Positions 16,710-24,320 of a DNA stretch of 60,221 nt are shown here, piece by piece. Each line of letters begins with the position of its first letter. The first letter of the stretch is position 1. The position numbers and the translations under genes were made by a program. This DNA comes from Mesorhizobium sp. LSJC280B00 (GTDB taxonomy: Bacteria; Pseudomonadota; Alphaproteobacteria; Rhizobiales; Rhizobiaceae), in NCBI RefSeq assembly GCF_000502835.1, contig NZ_AYVL01000020.1, positions 1 to 60,221 on the forward strand, read 5' to 3'. The notes beneath the pieces were generated by a model. That model was not told where the DNA came from. It worked only from the letters and a program-made list of their open reading frames with translations, and searched no databases.

Positions 16710-17030
16710 CGCCGGCAGGCGCTGCGGCATGCCGGGCGGCATCAGGGCAGGGGCAGTCTCCATCAAGGCGTCTTCCAGGCGGGTTTCTGCGGCCGTCGCG
16801 GCCGTGCTTTGCGCCGAGTCCAGGGCCTTTGCGGCGCCAAAGCCATCACGCTATCGATAAGACGTCATTATCGATAGTGAGAATGACGCCAGGGAAAATC
16901 CCCTGCAAGTCAACCTAACAGCCCGGATAGCTTGACTAACTCGAATCAGGAAGGCGCCGCTTTCGCGGCGGTTCCGCCACGCAGGCGCAACCCCTGCAGC
17001 AGTTCGCGCCAGAGGCGTGGGATGGCCAGA
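16710..17030. other. Intergenic stretch between converging TA and E2-like genes
   Basis: These 321 bases contain the palindrome at 16851-16877 and no recognisable gene. No E1/ThiF-type or JAB-type remnant, as would be expected beside a ubiquitin-like pair, can be read on either strand. Confidence 0.5.
16851..16877. repeat. Inverted repeat CTATCGATAA-N7-TTATCGATAG
   Basis: Perfect 10-bp arms at 16851-16860 and 16868-16877 surround GACGTCA. The arms are AT-rich in a GC-rich region. No T-run follows. It could be a bidirectional terminator stem between the converging operons, an operator or an attachment-like site; I cannot decide. Confidence 0.5.
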
Positions 17031-17492
17031 TCAGGCGGCCGGCCGAACAGCCGAGAGATAAGCGAACGAAGAAAGAGGGTCATACATGATCTCCAGATAA
17101 TGAATGATGCCGCGCGTCGGCTGCCAAAGCAGTTCGGGATGTTCGGTGATCCACTGCTCGTGGCCGGGCAGGGCAAGGCGGTCGCAGGGCAAATACAGGG
17201 CGGCTGGGTTCCAGGCCGGGTTGAAGGCTGCTCGCACCCGCCCCGAACCGCTCGGCCAATGCTCTCCGGTCAGCGGAGTGCCCGTCTCCACATCGCAAGG
17301 CCTCGCATTCGGCAGTGCGGCCGGATAGCCATCCAACAGAAACCGAAAGCCCCACTCCCTGCCGTCACGCGCCCTGACCGCGAAGTCCGCGGTCGGCCAC
17401 GCCACGCGCAACAGGCGCCACTGCCCCTTGATATTGCCAAGCAGGAAATCGGGCGTTCCAGATGTGCCTGGAACACCCTTTCTTCTGCGCAC
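17031..17492 (-). CDS. E2-like (UBC-fold) protein, partner of the ubiquitin-like gene
   Basis: A 153-residue product starting with GTG at 17492, with GGAGG seven bases upstream. It has the order of features of bacterial E2-like proteins: a strand-rich N-terminus, GFRFLLDGYPAALPNARP (E2-like YP...P), AALYLPCDRLALPGHEQW with candidate catalytic Cys103, and then HPELLWQPTRGIIHYLEIMY, matching the C-terminal helices. In bacterial ubiquitin-like systems such proteins would carry the activated tag. The gene lies 13 bases after the ubiquitin-like gene. No E1 or JAB protease gene is present. The fold assignment rests on motif pattern only. Confidence 0.6.
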   Translation of the reverse strand: MRRRKGVPGTSGTPDFLLGNIKGQWRLLRVAWPTADFAVRARDGREWGFRFLLDGYPAALPNARPCDVETGTPLTGEHWPSGSGRVRAAFNPAWNPAALYLPCDRLALPGHEQWITEHPELLWQPTRGIIHYLEIMYDPLSSFAYLSAVRPAA

Positions 17493-17505
17493 ATTGACGC
17501 CTCCA

Positions 17506-17976
17506 TCAGCCTTGCACCAGCTTCTTGCGCACCAGATCGAACACCACGGCGCAGCTGTCGGTGGCGTAGCTGCCCAAATGGGCATTGGACGGCGGCTGAA
17601 GCTGGCTGCCATGGATATGGAGGACGTGTTCCTCGGCCTCTTCCTTGCCGAGGCCGACCTTCTCGACAGCCCAGCGGGTAACCTTGGCGATGGTCGCCGA
17701 AGGCGCAAACTTGTGCTTGAAAGCGTCGGTCTTGTAGTGGACCGTGATCTCGACCTTCTTGCAACGGTGGGCATGAAAGATCGGATGGTCGTGGCCATGA
17801 AGCGGATGATAGTGCTCCAGCGGCTCGTCGTGATCCTCCATGAAAATGAGGAATTCCTCGACGTCGACGCCGCGCTGTTTCAGCAGGTGGAGAAGATCCG
17901 CTAGGACAGCGGTCTCGTCCAGTTCAACGCGATCGAGTGGCCCGGCACCGATCGCGACAAAGATTGCAGTTTTCAT
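17506..17976 (-). CDS. Ubiquitin-like (beta-grasp) protein with C-terminal glycine
   Basis: The ATG at 17976 gives 156 residues. The C-terminal half (about 70-156) looks like a ubiquitin-like beta-grasp: VEITVHYKTDAFKHKFAPSA, the helix ATIAKVTRWAVEKVGL, LHIHGSQLQPPSNAHLG and CAVVFDLVRKKLVQG. It ends in Gly, as expected for a conjugatable tag. The N-terminal half (AIFVAIGAGPLDRVELDETA) may be a second, diverged copy; a His-rich linker (HYHPLHGHDHPIFHAH) joins them. Bacterial ubiquitin-like operons pair such proteins with E2-like genes, as here. The frame extends upstream to 18120, but the ribosome site GAGGA supports 17976. Confidence 0.6.
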   Translation of the reverse strand: MKTAIFVAIGAGPLDRVELDETAVLADLLHLLKQRGVDVEEFLIFMEDHDEPLEHYHPLHGHDHPIFHAHRCKKVEITVHYKTDAFKHKFAPSATIAKVTRWAVEKVGLGKEEAEEHVLHIHGSQLQPPSNAHLGSYATDSCAVVFDLVRKKLVQG

Positions 17977-18208
17977 TCTCAAATTTCCTCTGCTCAGGTT
18001 CGGCAACATGCCGGACTTGAGCATTGGATCGGGTGACGGACGCGAATGCGGAAAGGCCGCGTGCACTATTTTTCGACCGATTTGTTGCGGTGGATGCGGC
18101 GTCCATTCTCGGCGTCGCAAAGTCCATCGATGACGGAGAGATGGCTAGGCCGGGCCGTTCGGCGCCGCGCAAATCGTCGAGGGCGCCGCATAGGCGCCCC
18201 GCATCTGC

Positions 18209-19057
18209 TCATTTCTCGGCGGCGGTCGCAGCGCTCGACCAGGCGCGCGCCGTCGCCGCGATGACGGCAAGCGTTGCCGTGGTTCCGTCCGCCTCGCCTT
18301 TTTCAAAGTCGCCTTCACTCCGCGCCATGGCATTGGTTACATGCGCGAAGCAGACGACCGACCGGTTCATTGCGGTTGCAAACGCGTACAGGGCGGCAGC
18401 CTCCATCTCCACAGCAAGTGCGCCCAGCTCCCGTGCGGACGCAATCGCGATCTCGGTTTCGCGATAGGGCGCATCCGTCGTCCAGGTCGCACCGCGGTGG
18501 ACACTGACGCCGGAGAGATCCGACAAAGCCCTCTCGACATCGCCGAGAAGCCCTGCGTCGGGGGCTTCGGCGAAGGTCGCTGGCGGAAGATAGTGGTAGC
18601 TCGTGCCCTCGTCGCGCATGGCGCGATCGATCAGCACGAAGTAGGGCGTCGCTCCGTTGTCGGTGATCTGGCCGGCGGACGTAACGCTGACGAGCAGGCG
18701 GCAGCCCGACGCAAAAAGCTGCTCGGCCACGAGCACTGCAAAGGGAGCGCCCACCGCGCAGCCGATGATGCCGATCTCGCCGATGCCGTCGAGATCGAAG
18801 GCAAGAAGCTCGGTGTGGTAGCAGGCCCACCCCTCGTGTGCACGGCCCTTGCCTGCACGCTTGAGGAGCCGCACCACGTCGCCGTCGGGATCGAGAACAC
18901 ACACAGGAGGAACTGCGACGAGCGGCAGTTCTTTCTGCCGGCGTGCCTCGCGCAGCAGAGCGTCCGGCCGGAACACGGAGGGAGACGCGTGGTCCTTGCC
19001 GTTCACGATCGGCCACGCCAAGCCCTCTCTTCCCGTTTCGCCTGCCTTCTGATCCAT
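18209..19057 (-). CDS. Nucleoside phosphorylase (uridine phosphorylase-like)
   Basis: The 282-residue protein resembles the PNP/UDP phosphorylase superfamily. It has the phosphate and base-pocket pattern EIGIIGCAVGAPFAVLVAEQ, then LLVSVTSAGQI, and the purine/ribose-binding LGALAVEMEAAALYAFA with the conserved ExEAAA. Such enzymes split nucleosides by phosphorolysis in the cytoplasm. The N-terminal 60 residues are less typical. It is on the same strand as the ubiquitin-like pair but 232 bases upstream, and 24 bases downstream of the ArsR-rhodanese gene, so it probably belongs with the latter. The substrate is unknown. Confidence 0.8.
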   Translation of the reverse strand: MDQKAGETGREGLAWPIVNGKDHASPSVFRPDALLREARRQKELPLVAVPPVCVLDPDGDVVRLLKRAGKGRAHEGWACYHTELLAFDLDGIGEIGIIGCAVGAPFAVLVAEQLFASGCRLLVSVTSAGQITDNGATPYFVLIDRAMRDEGTSYHYLPPATFAEAPDAGLLGDVERALSDLSGVSVHRGATWTTDAPYRETEIAIASARELGALAVEMEAAALYAFATAMNRSVVCFAHVTNAMARSEGDFEKGEADGTTATLAVIAATARAWSSAATAAEK

Positions 19058-19081
19058 GGAATTAGCCGCGTGTGTCTCGTT

Positions 19082-19750
19082 TCAGCCAACCGCTTCGACC
19101 GGCAGCCCGGCAGCCTTCCATTCGGGATAGCCGTCCTCAAGCCGACGGACGAGATAACCCCGCTCTCGCAAGGCGGCAACCGCTTCGAACGAGAGAACGC
19201 AATACGGACCGCGACAATAGGCGATCACTTCCCGGTCTGCCGGAAGCTCGCCTAAGCGGCGCTCCAGCTCGGCCAGTGGAATGTTGAGGGCGCCCGGAAG
19301 ATGTCCGACCGCAAACTCATCCTCCGGCCGCACGTCGAGAACCGTGACCGCCCCATCATGCAGCCTCGAGACCAGATCTTTCCGCGACACGGGCTCCAGT
19401 GCATCACGAGCGCGGAAGTAGTCGGCCATCACGCGGTCGACCTCGGCCACGTTTCGCTCGCCGACACGGCCGAGCGCCTTGATCAGTGTCACCACCTCGG
19501 CATCACCGGCGAGGTTGTAGAGCACATGCTTGCCGCGGCGCGCCGTCTCGACGAGGCGCGCGCGCCGCAGGATCTGCAGGTGGCGCGACGTGTTGGCGAA
19601 GCTCAGGCGGGTTCGCGCGGAGAGTTCCTCGACGCTGCGCACCCCTTGCGCCAGGTGCTCCAGAAGCTCGAGCCGGTGGGCATGGCCGAGCGCCTGCGCC
19701 ACCTCGGCGAGGCTTTCGTAGATCGCTTGTTTCGGTCCGATGCTTGACAC
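19082..19750 (-). CDS. ArsR-type regulator fused to a rhodanese domain
   Basis: The 222-residue fusion has an ArsR/SmtB winged helix at about 10-95 (LAEVAQALGHAHRLELLEHL, ARTRLSFANTSRHLQILRRA) and a C-terminal rhodanese domain at about 120-220 (VLDVRPEDEFAVGHLPGALN). The catalytic loop is YCRGPYC with the nucleophilic Cys. Such proteins probably sense or relay persulfide sulfur and control neighbouring sulfur genes. The gene is divergent from the metallo-beta-lactamase gene at 19824 with only 73 bases between them, so it probably regulates that operon. Confidence 0.9.
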   Translation of the reverse strand: MSSIGPKQAIYESLAEVAQALGHAHRLELLEHLAQGVRSVEELSARTRLSFANTSRHLQILRRARLVETARRGKHVLYNLAGDAEVVTLIKALGRVGERNVAEVDRVMADYFRARDALEPVSRKDLVSRLHDGAVTVLDVRPEDEFAVGHLPGALNIPLAELERRLGELPADREVIAYCRGPYCVLSFEAVAALRERGYLVRRLEDGYPEWKAAGLPVEAVG

Positions 19751-19823
19751 GGCAGCTCCTCAGTGGAACAGTCAGCGGAATGATTGAATGTTTCTAACCC
19801 TTCGCAGCAGGGAGTGCAACCCC

Positions 19824-20564
19824 ATGATCCTTCGCCAATTCCTCCACACAGATCCGGTCGGCATCTCCTATCTTTTCGGCTGTGGCGGCAAGTCGGCCGC
19901 AGCCGTCGTCGATCCAGTCGGCGACATCAAGCCTTACCTGCGCGCAGCTGAAGACGCCGGCATGCGCATTCATTTCGTCATCGACACGCATGTTCACGCC
20001 GACCATCTCTCCGCCGGCCGCGCGCTCGCCGAGGCTACCGGTGCGGAGTACGTGCTGTCGACCGAGGCGGACGTCTCGTTCCCGTTCAGAGGAGTACGCG
20101 ACGGCGACGTCCTCCCGCTCGGCAACGTGAGCGCGACGGTCATGCATACGCCCGGGCACACGCCTGAGCACATCTGCCTGCTCGTGAGCGACCGCACGCG
20201 GGCCGCCGAGCCCTGGTTTGTGTTGACCGGCCACACTCTGATGGTCGGCGATCTCGGCCGCACCGAGCTAGCGGTCAGCTCCGAAGAAGGTGCCAAAGAC
20301 CTCTTCCGGAGCGCCGGCCGCCTCAAGGCTCTTCCCGACCATGTCGAAGTCCTTTCCGGGGCCTATGCCGGCTCGGTCTGCGGCCGGCGTTTGAGCGGCA
20401 AGCCCTGGTCCACCATCGGCTTCGAGAAGCGCCATAACGAGGCCTTCGGAATCGAGGACGAGGCCGAGTTCATCTGCTTCATGCTCGCCGAGATTCCGCC
20501 GGCCCCGCCGCAGGCCGCGCAGATCAGGACCGCCAATTCCAGCCACACGGCTGCCGCGGCCTGA
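19824..20564 (+). CDS. Metallo-beta-lactamase-fold hydrolase, persulfide dioxygenase/ETHE1-like group
   Basis: The 246-residue protein has the metal motif THVHADHLSAG (HxHxDH) and the second ligand block HTPGHTPEHICLL. The third block reads LTGHTLMVGDLGRTEL, where the usual bridging Asp (TGD) is His; an Asp follows four residues later. The C-terminal SGKPWSTIGFEKRHN is typical of ETHE1/Blh relatives that act on persulfides. The start at 19824 follows AGGGAG; an upstream in-frame ATG at 19788 adds 12 atypical residues. It heads an operon with the MFS gene and faces the ArsR-rhodanese gene. The mononuclear-iron dioxygenase role is inferred. Confidence 0.85.
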   Translation: MILRQFLHTDPVGISYLFGCGGKSAAAVVDPVGDIKPYLRAAEDAGMRIHFVIDTHVHADHLSAGRALAEATGAEYVLSTEADVSFPFRGVRDGDVLPLGNVSATVMHTPGHTPEHICLLVSDRTRAAEPWFVLTGHTLMVGDLGRTELAVSSEEGAKDLFRSAGRLKALPDHVEVLSGAYAGSVCGRRLSGKPWSTIGFEKRHNEAFGIEDEAEFICFMLAEIPPAPPQAAQIRTANSSHTAAAA

Positions 20565-20567
20565 CCG

Positions 20568-21866
20568 ATGAGAGTGGCAAAATCGGATTCTCGGTCGGCG
20601 AGCTCGGCAGTCAGGCTGGGCCTTAGAGAGAACTGGCCGCAGTTCGCGCTGCTCATCCTGATCAACGCCTTCGTCGGCGGCATGGTCGGGATCGAGCGCA
20701 CCGTTGTGCCGCTCATCGGCGCCGAGGAGTTCCACATCACCTCGACGACGCTCGTCGTCTCCTTCATCATCAGCTTCGGCCTGGTGAAGGCCTTTGCCAA
20801 TCTCGTCTCCGGGCAACTCGCCGATATCTGGGGCCGCAAGCGCGTTCTCGTCCTCGGCTGGCTTGTTGGCCTGCCGGTTCCCTTCATGATTATCTGGGCG
20901 CCGAACTGGGAATGGGTCATCGCCGCCAACGCGCTTCTCGGCATCAACCAGGGGCTTGCCTGGTCGATGACGGTGATCATGAAGGTCGATCTCGTCGGAC
21001 CGAAGTCGCGCGGCTTGGCCGTCGGCCTCAATGAGTTCGCCGGCTATCTCGCCGTCGGCGTGACCGCGTTTCTGACTGGCTATGTCGCCTCGCGATATGG
21101 CTTGCGCCCGGCGCCGATCTATTTCGGCATCGGCTATGCAATGCTGGGAGCCGCGTTGTCGATCCTGCTGGTGCGCGATACGCGAGACCATGTCCGGCTG
21201 GAGGCCTCCTCGCACACGCAGAAGGCTGCGCCGATCCGTTTCCGGGAAGTCTTCGCGCTCACGTCGTTCAAGGACCGTAATCTCTTCGCCGCCTCGCAGG
21301 CCGGCCTCGTCAACAACCTTAATGACGGCATGAGCTGGGGTATCTTCCCGCTGTTCTTCGCCTCCTTCGGCCTCGGCGTCGAGCGCATCGGCATTTTGAA
21401 GGCGATCTATCCCGCGACGTGGGGCATCTTGCAGATCGCAACCGGCCCCTTGAGCGACCGTTGGGGCCGCAAGGGCCTGATCGTCGCCGGCATGTGGGTG
21501 CAAGCCGCGGGCCTGTTCCTCACGGCCGCAACACGCCAGTTCGAGTGGTGGCTCCTGGGCAGCCTGTTACTCGGACTGGGGACGGCCATGGTCTACCCGA
21601 GCCTGATTGCGGCCGTCTCTGACGCCTCGCATCCAACCTGGCGCGCCCGCTCGCTCAGCGTCTATCGGTTCTGGCGGGATCTCGGCTACGCGATCGGGGC
21701 GCTGTCGGCGGGCCTTATTGCTGACTTTTTCGGGCTCTCGTACGCAATCGCTTCTATCGCCGCCCTGACGTTTCTCTCCGGGTTGGTCGTGGCCCTCGTG
21801 ATGCGCGAACCTGATCTTTCGCGCACGCCTACGGAGCCGCATCCGTCTTCGAGGCGAGCAACATGA
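20568..21866 (+). CDS. Major facilitator superfamily transporter
   Basis: A 432-residue protein with about 12 hydrophobic segments and the MFS motif A-like loop ADIWGRKRVLVLGW after TM2, repeated in the second half as SDRWGRKGLIVAGM after TM8. The long central loop contains FREVFALTSFKDRNLFAASQ. Substrate and direction are unknown. It begins three bases after the metallo-beta-lactamase stop, so it is co-expressed with that gene. In this sulfur context it may move a sulfur compound or anion, which is an inference. Confidence 0.9.
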   Translation: MRVAKSDSRSASSAVRLGLRENWPQFALLILINAFVGGMVGIERTVVPLIGAEEFHITSTTLVVSFIISFGLVKAFANLVSGQLADIWGRKRVLVLGWLVGLPVPFMIIWAPNWEWVIAANALLGINQGLAWSMTVIMKVDLVGPKSRGLAVGLNEFAGYLAVGVTAFLTGYVASRYGLRPAPIYFGIGYAMLGAALSILLVRDTRDHVRLEASSHTQKAAPIRFREVFALTSFKDRNLFAASQAGLVNNLNDGMSWGIFPLFFASFGLGVERIGILKAIYPATWGILQIATGPLSDRWGRKGLIVAGMWVQAAGLFLTAATRQFEWWLLGSLLLGLGTAMVYPSLIAAVSDASHPTWRARSLSVYRFWRDLGYAIGALSAGLIADFFGLSYAIASIAALTFLSGLVVALVMREPDLSRTPTEPHPSSRRAT

Positions 21867-22050
21867 CGATGATGGCAGATCGAAGTCCGACTGGCCGAGC
21901 AGTTGATCCGGCACAAATTCGCCGCGCTGCTTTTGACCTAGACTGCGGTTCAAATCGCGACCGCGACTTGCCGGTTTTTGCGTTTGGAAGCCGCAGCCGC
22001 AAGCGGGTTGGAACGGGTTCCGCAGAGCTCTGCACAAGAAGGAGGTTCCC

Positions 22051-22488
22051 ATGACGTTGACTGCACTATCACGCGCGACTGCGTTAGCTGCCACCATCGC
22101 CACCGGCATGACGGCCGCAGACGCCGGGCAAACAACCGCCGTCGACCCGCACCACCCCGATTCGAGGACTGCACAGGCCACCCCACCTGCTGAGCCTGGA
22201 GATGCGGCGGGACAGGACCAAGGAGCACAGCCCGCTCAGCCCGGCATGATGCCTCCTGGAATGATGGGCCAAGGCATGATGGGTCAAGGGATGATGGGAG
22301 GCATGCCAATGATGCGCATGCACGGGCACATGATGAAGATCATGTTCGCCATTGCCGACACGAACGGCGACGGCGGGCTTTCCTTCGAGGAGATTACGAC
22401 CATCCAAAAGCGAATCTTCGAGAAGGTCGACGCAGACAAGGACGGCAAAGTGACGCCCGAGGAGGTTCAGACCTTCATGCGGGAGTAG
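22051..22488 (+). CDS. Secreted EF-hand protein with methionine-rich segment
   Basis: The 145-residue protein has a signal peptide (LSRATALAATIATGMTAADA), a Pro/Gln-rich stretch, then a Met/Gly-rich segment (GMMPPGMMGQGMMG). It ends with two EF-hand loops, DTNGDGGLSFEEI and DADKDGKVTPEEV, which bind calcium. The Met-rich part could bind copper or be a flexible spacer. It is periplasmic or secreted. AGAAGGAGG precedes the ATG. It stands 185 bases after the MFS gene, probably its own unit together with the next small gene. Confidence 0.85.
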   Translation: MTLTALSRATALAATIATGMTAADAGQTTAVDPHHPDSRTAQATPPAEPGDAAGQDQGAQPAQPGMMPPGMMGQGMMGQGMMGGMPMMRMHGHMMKIMFAIADTNGDGGLSFEEITTIQKRIFEKVDADKDGKVTPEEVQTFMRE

Positions 22489-22544
22489 CCGCACGACGGG
22501 CGCGGGCGAGCTTCGCGGCCGCGCCGCCCATCCAATGCTGATCC

Positions 22545-22898
22545 ATGAAGAAGGTTCTGGTTCCGATATTCGTCGCTGCGGGCGCGGTCCTCGCGCCAAA
22601 TGCTCTGTGGGCTCAGGCACCTTCGGACGCCGAACGATACGCACGCGGGCCTCATATGATGGGGTGGGGTGGAGGCTGGCCCATGATTTTCGGGCCGCTG
22701 TTCATGATCCTCTTTCTCGCTGTGCTGATCGCGGCCGGGTCCCTCTCGTCCGCCGGGTCGGCGGCCCGTGAAGACAACGGCGCCACCGCATCACACGCTG
22801 CCGGGCCGCACGCCGCTCGACATTCTCAAAGAGCGCTTTGCGCGCGGCGAGATCGACAAATAGAGTTCGAGGAGCGGCGCCGCGTTCTCGGCGAATAG
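22545..22898 (+). CDS. Small membrane protein with a frame-damaged SHOCT domain
   Basis: The 117-residue frame starts with a signal-like segment (VLVPIFVAAGAVLAPNALWA) and a transmembrane helix (MIFGPLFMILFLAVLIAAG). Its end reads IEFEERRRVLGE, the last half of a SHOCT domain. The first half, TPLDILKERFARGEIDK, is present but in the +1 frame just upstream and ends at TAG 22861-22863. Two small indels therefore appear to have scrambled residues between about 80 and 105. It may still be translated with an altered middle. SHOCT proteins are small oligomerising membrane proteins of unclear role. Confidence 0.65.
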   Translation: MKKVLVPIFVAAGAVLAPNALWAQAPSDAERYARGPHMMGWGGGWPMIFGPLFMILFLAVLIAAGSLSSAGSAAREDNGATASHAAGPHAARHSQRALCARRDRQIEFEERRRVLGE

Positions 22899-22980
22899 GG
22901 CGGGCTCGTCGCACGGCTGATGGTTGCGGAAGTCGCCTTTTGATGGAGGCGCATTCGAAGAACCGAAGAAAGGGACACCT

Positions 22981-23334
22981 GTGCAGATCCTGTTCATCCT
23001 GAATGACCCGCCCTATGGCACCGAGCGGTGTTACAACGGCCTGCGCCTGGCTCTTGCTCTCATCAAGAACGAGCGCGGAACCGGAGTCACAGTGTTCCTG
23101 ATGGCCGACGCCGTGGTGGCCGCAAAGGCGGGTCAGAAGACTGCCGACGGCTACTACAATGTCGAGTGCATGCTGAAGGGGGCAATTGCCGGCAAGGGAC
23201 AGATCTTGCTGTGTGGCACTTGCATGAACGCGCGCGGCCTGACTGAAGCCGATCTCATGGCTGGTGCAAGGCGCAGTACAATGAATGAACTCGCGGCCGC
23301 CACCATCGCCGCCGACAAAGTACTGGTGTTCTGA
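22981..23334 (+). CDS. DsrE/DsrF-like sulfur-relay protein
   Basis: From the GTG at 22981 the product has 117 residues: VQILFILNDPPYGTERCYNG at the start, VTVFLMADAVVAAKAGQK in the middle, and ILLCGTCMNARGLTEADLM with the conserved Cys pair that carries persulfide sulfur in DsrE-like proteins. An upstream ATG at 22924 would add 19 atypical residues. GAAAGGGA precedes the GTG. It sits four bases before a cysteine desulfurase gene fragment, which could once have supplied the sulfur (or selenium) it relays. Cytoplasmic. Confidence 0.85.
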   Translation: MQILFILNDPPYGTERCYNGLRLALALIKNERGTGVTVFLMADAVVAAKAGQKTADGYYNVECMLKGAIAGKGQILLCGTCMNARGLTEADLMAGARRSTMNELAAATIAADKVLVF

Positions 23335-23338
23335 TCCG

Positions 23339-23878
23339 ATGGCTCAGATCTATCTCGACTACAACGCCAGCACGCCGATCGATCCGGCGGTGGCAACGGC
23401 AATGCAACCCTTCCTCGACGAAGCCTTTGGCAATCCGTCCAGCGGCCATTGGGCGAGCACGCCGGCAAAGGCCGCACTGGAGCGCGCCCGCGGCCAGGTC
23501 GCCACGCTGCTCGGCGCGGCGCCCGACGAGATCGTGTTCACAAGCGGCGGCAGCGAGGCCAATAACCTTGCCATCAAGGGCACGTTCTTCGCGCTCAAGC
23601 ACAAGCGCGAGCACATCATCACCACCGCCGTCGAGCATCCCGCCGTTCTCGCCTCCTGTCGGTTTCTCGAGCGGCTTGGCGCGACGGTGACATATCTGCC
23701 CGTCGGCTCGACGGGTCGGGTCGATCCCGAAGCCGTGCGCCGTGCCATCACCCCGCGCATCGTCCTGATAAGCGTCATGCACGCCAACAACGAGGTCGGC
23801 ACGATCCAGCCGATCGAGGACATCAGCGCCATCGCCCGGGAGCACGACATCCGCGTTCATACGGTTGCGCTTCGGTAA
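23339..23878 (+). pseudogene. Cysteine desulfurase (NifS/IscS-like), truncated at the 3' end
   Basis: The frame starts as a normal class V aminotransferase (IYLDYNASTPIDPAVATAMQ, FGNPSSGHWAS, FTSGGSEANNLAIKG, VEHPAVLASC, SVMHANNEVGTIQPI, IRVHT). It breaks off after about 174 residues with VALR and a stop at 23878. Intact enzymes have about 380 residues; the missing half holds the PLP lysine (SxHKxxGPKG) and the catalytic Cys loop. The break is at about 23862, where debris begins. It cannot act as a desulfurase. Its position between DsrE and selD is suggestive of a lost selenium or sulfur donor. Confidence 0.9.
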
Positions 23879-24320
23879 GTCTGCTTCCCACCCAATTGAT
23901 ACCTAGAACGCTCGATCGCGGTATATTCCCAGCCCATGCGCCGACCGGCTCGGTCGCGCCACTTCCTGACTTTCACGACAACAGCCGACAAGGTCGTGTT
24001 GCACTCCCTGCAGATCTTCACGATCGGCAGATGGTGCGGGCGGGGTTTGATGAGCAGGCTTTTCGACGGGACATGATCCTCGTTTGTGTCGAGGCCCGCA
24101 AGCGGCCGCGCGCAAGGATGCACCACGAGTTCTGACGGTCATCGACGAATTCCTCGACCTCGTGCATGTCAAACCTCACTTGGCAGGCGATGTCCGAAGA
24201 GGCAGCACCAAGCTGCGCAGCACGTCTCTGCCATATCTCGTCATCGGCTCACGAGAAGTTTCGCCAAGGAACCCGTCTAGCGCCGCCTTTCGGGAATCGC
24301 GGTCGAGAGCGGAGGTTAGT
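23879..24320. other. Debris after the truncated desulfurase, with a possible IS3-family trace
   Basis: No gene is supported. A plus-strand segment at about 24126-24160 reads RVLTVIDEF, like the start of the integrase core of IS3-family transposases, but similarity extends for only about ten residues. A minus-strand frame (about 23857-24126) contains CRECNTTLSAVVVKVRKWRD, which I cannot assign. An insertion here may have removed the 3' half of the desulfurase gene. Confidence 0.35.

Noticed and set aside
24126..24160. RVLTVIDEF as an IS3-family transposase gene
   Set aside because: The similarity covers about ten residues and has no flanking orfA/orfB or terminal repeats. It is mentioned only as a trace.
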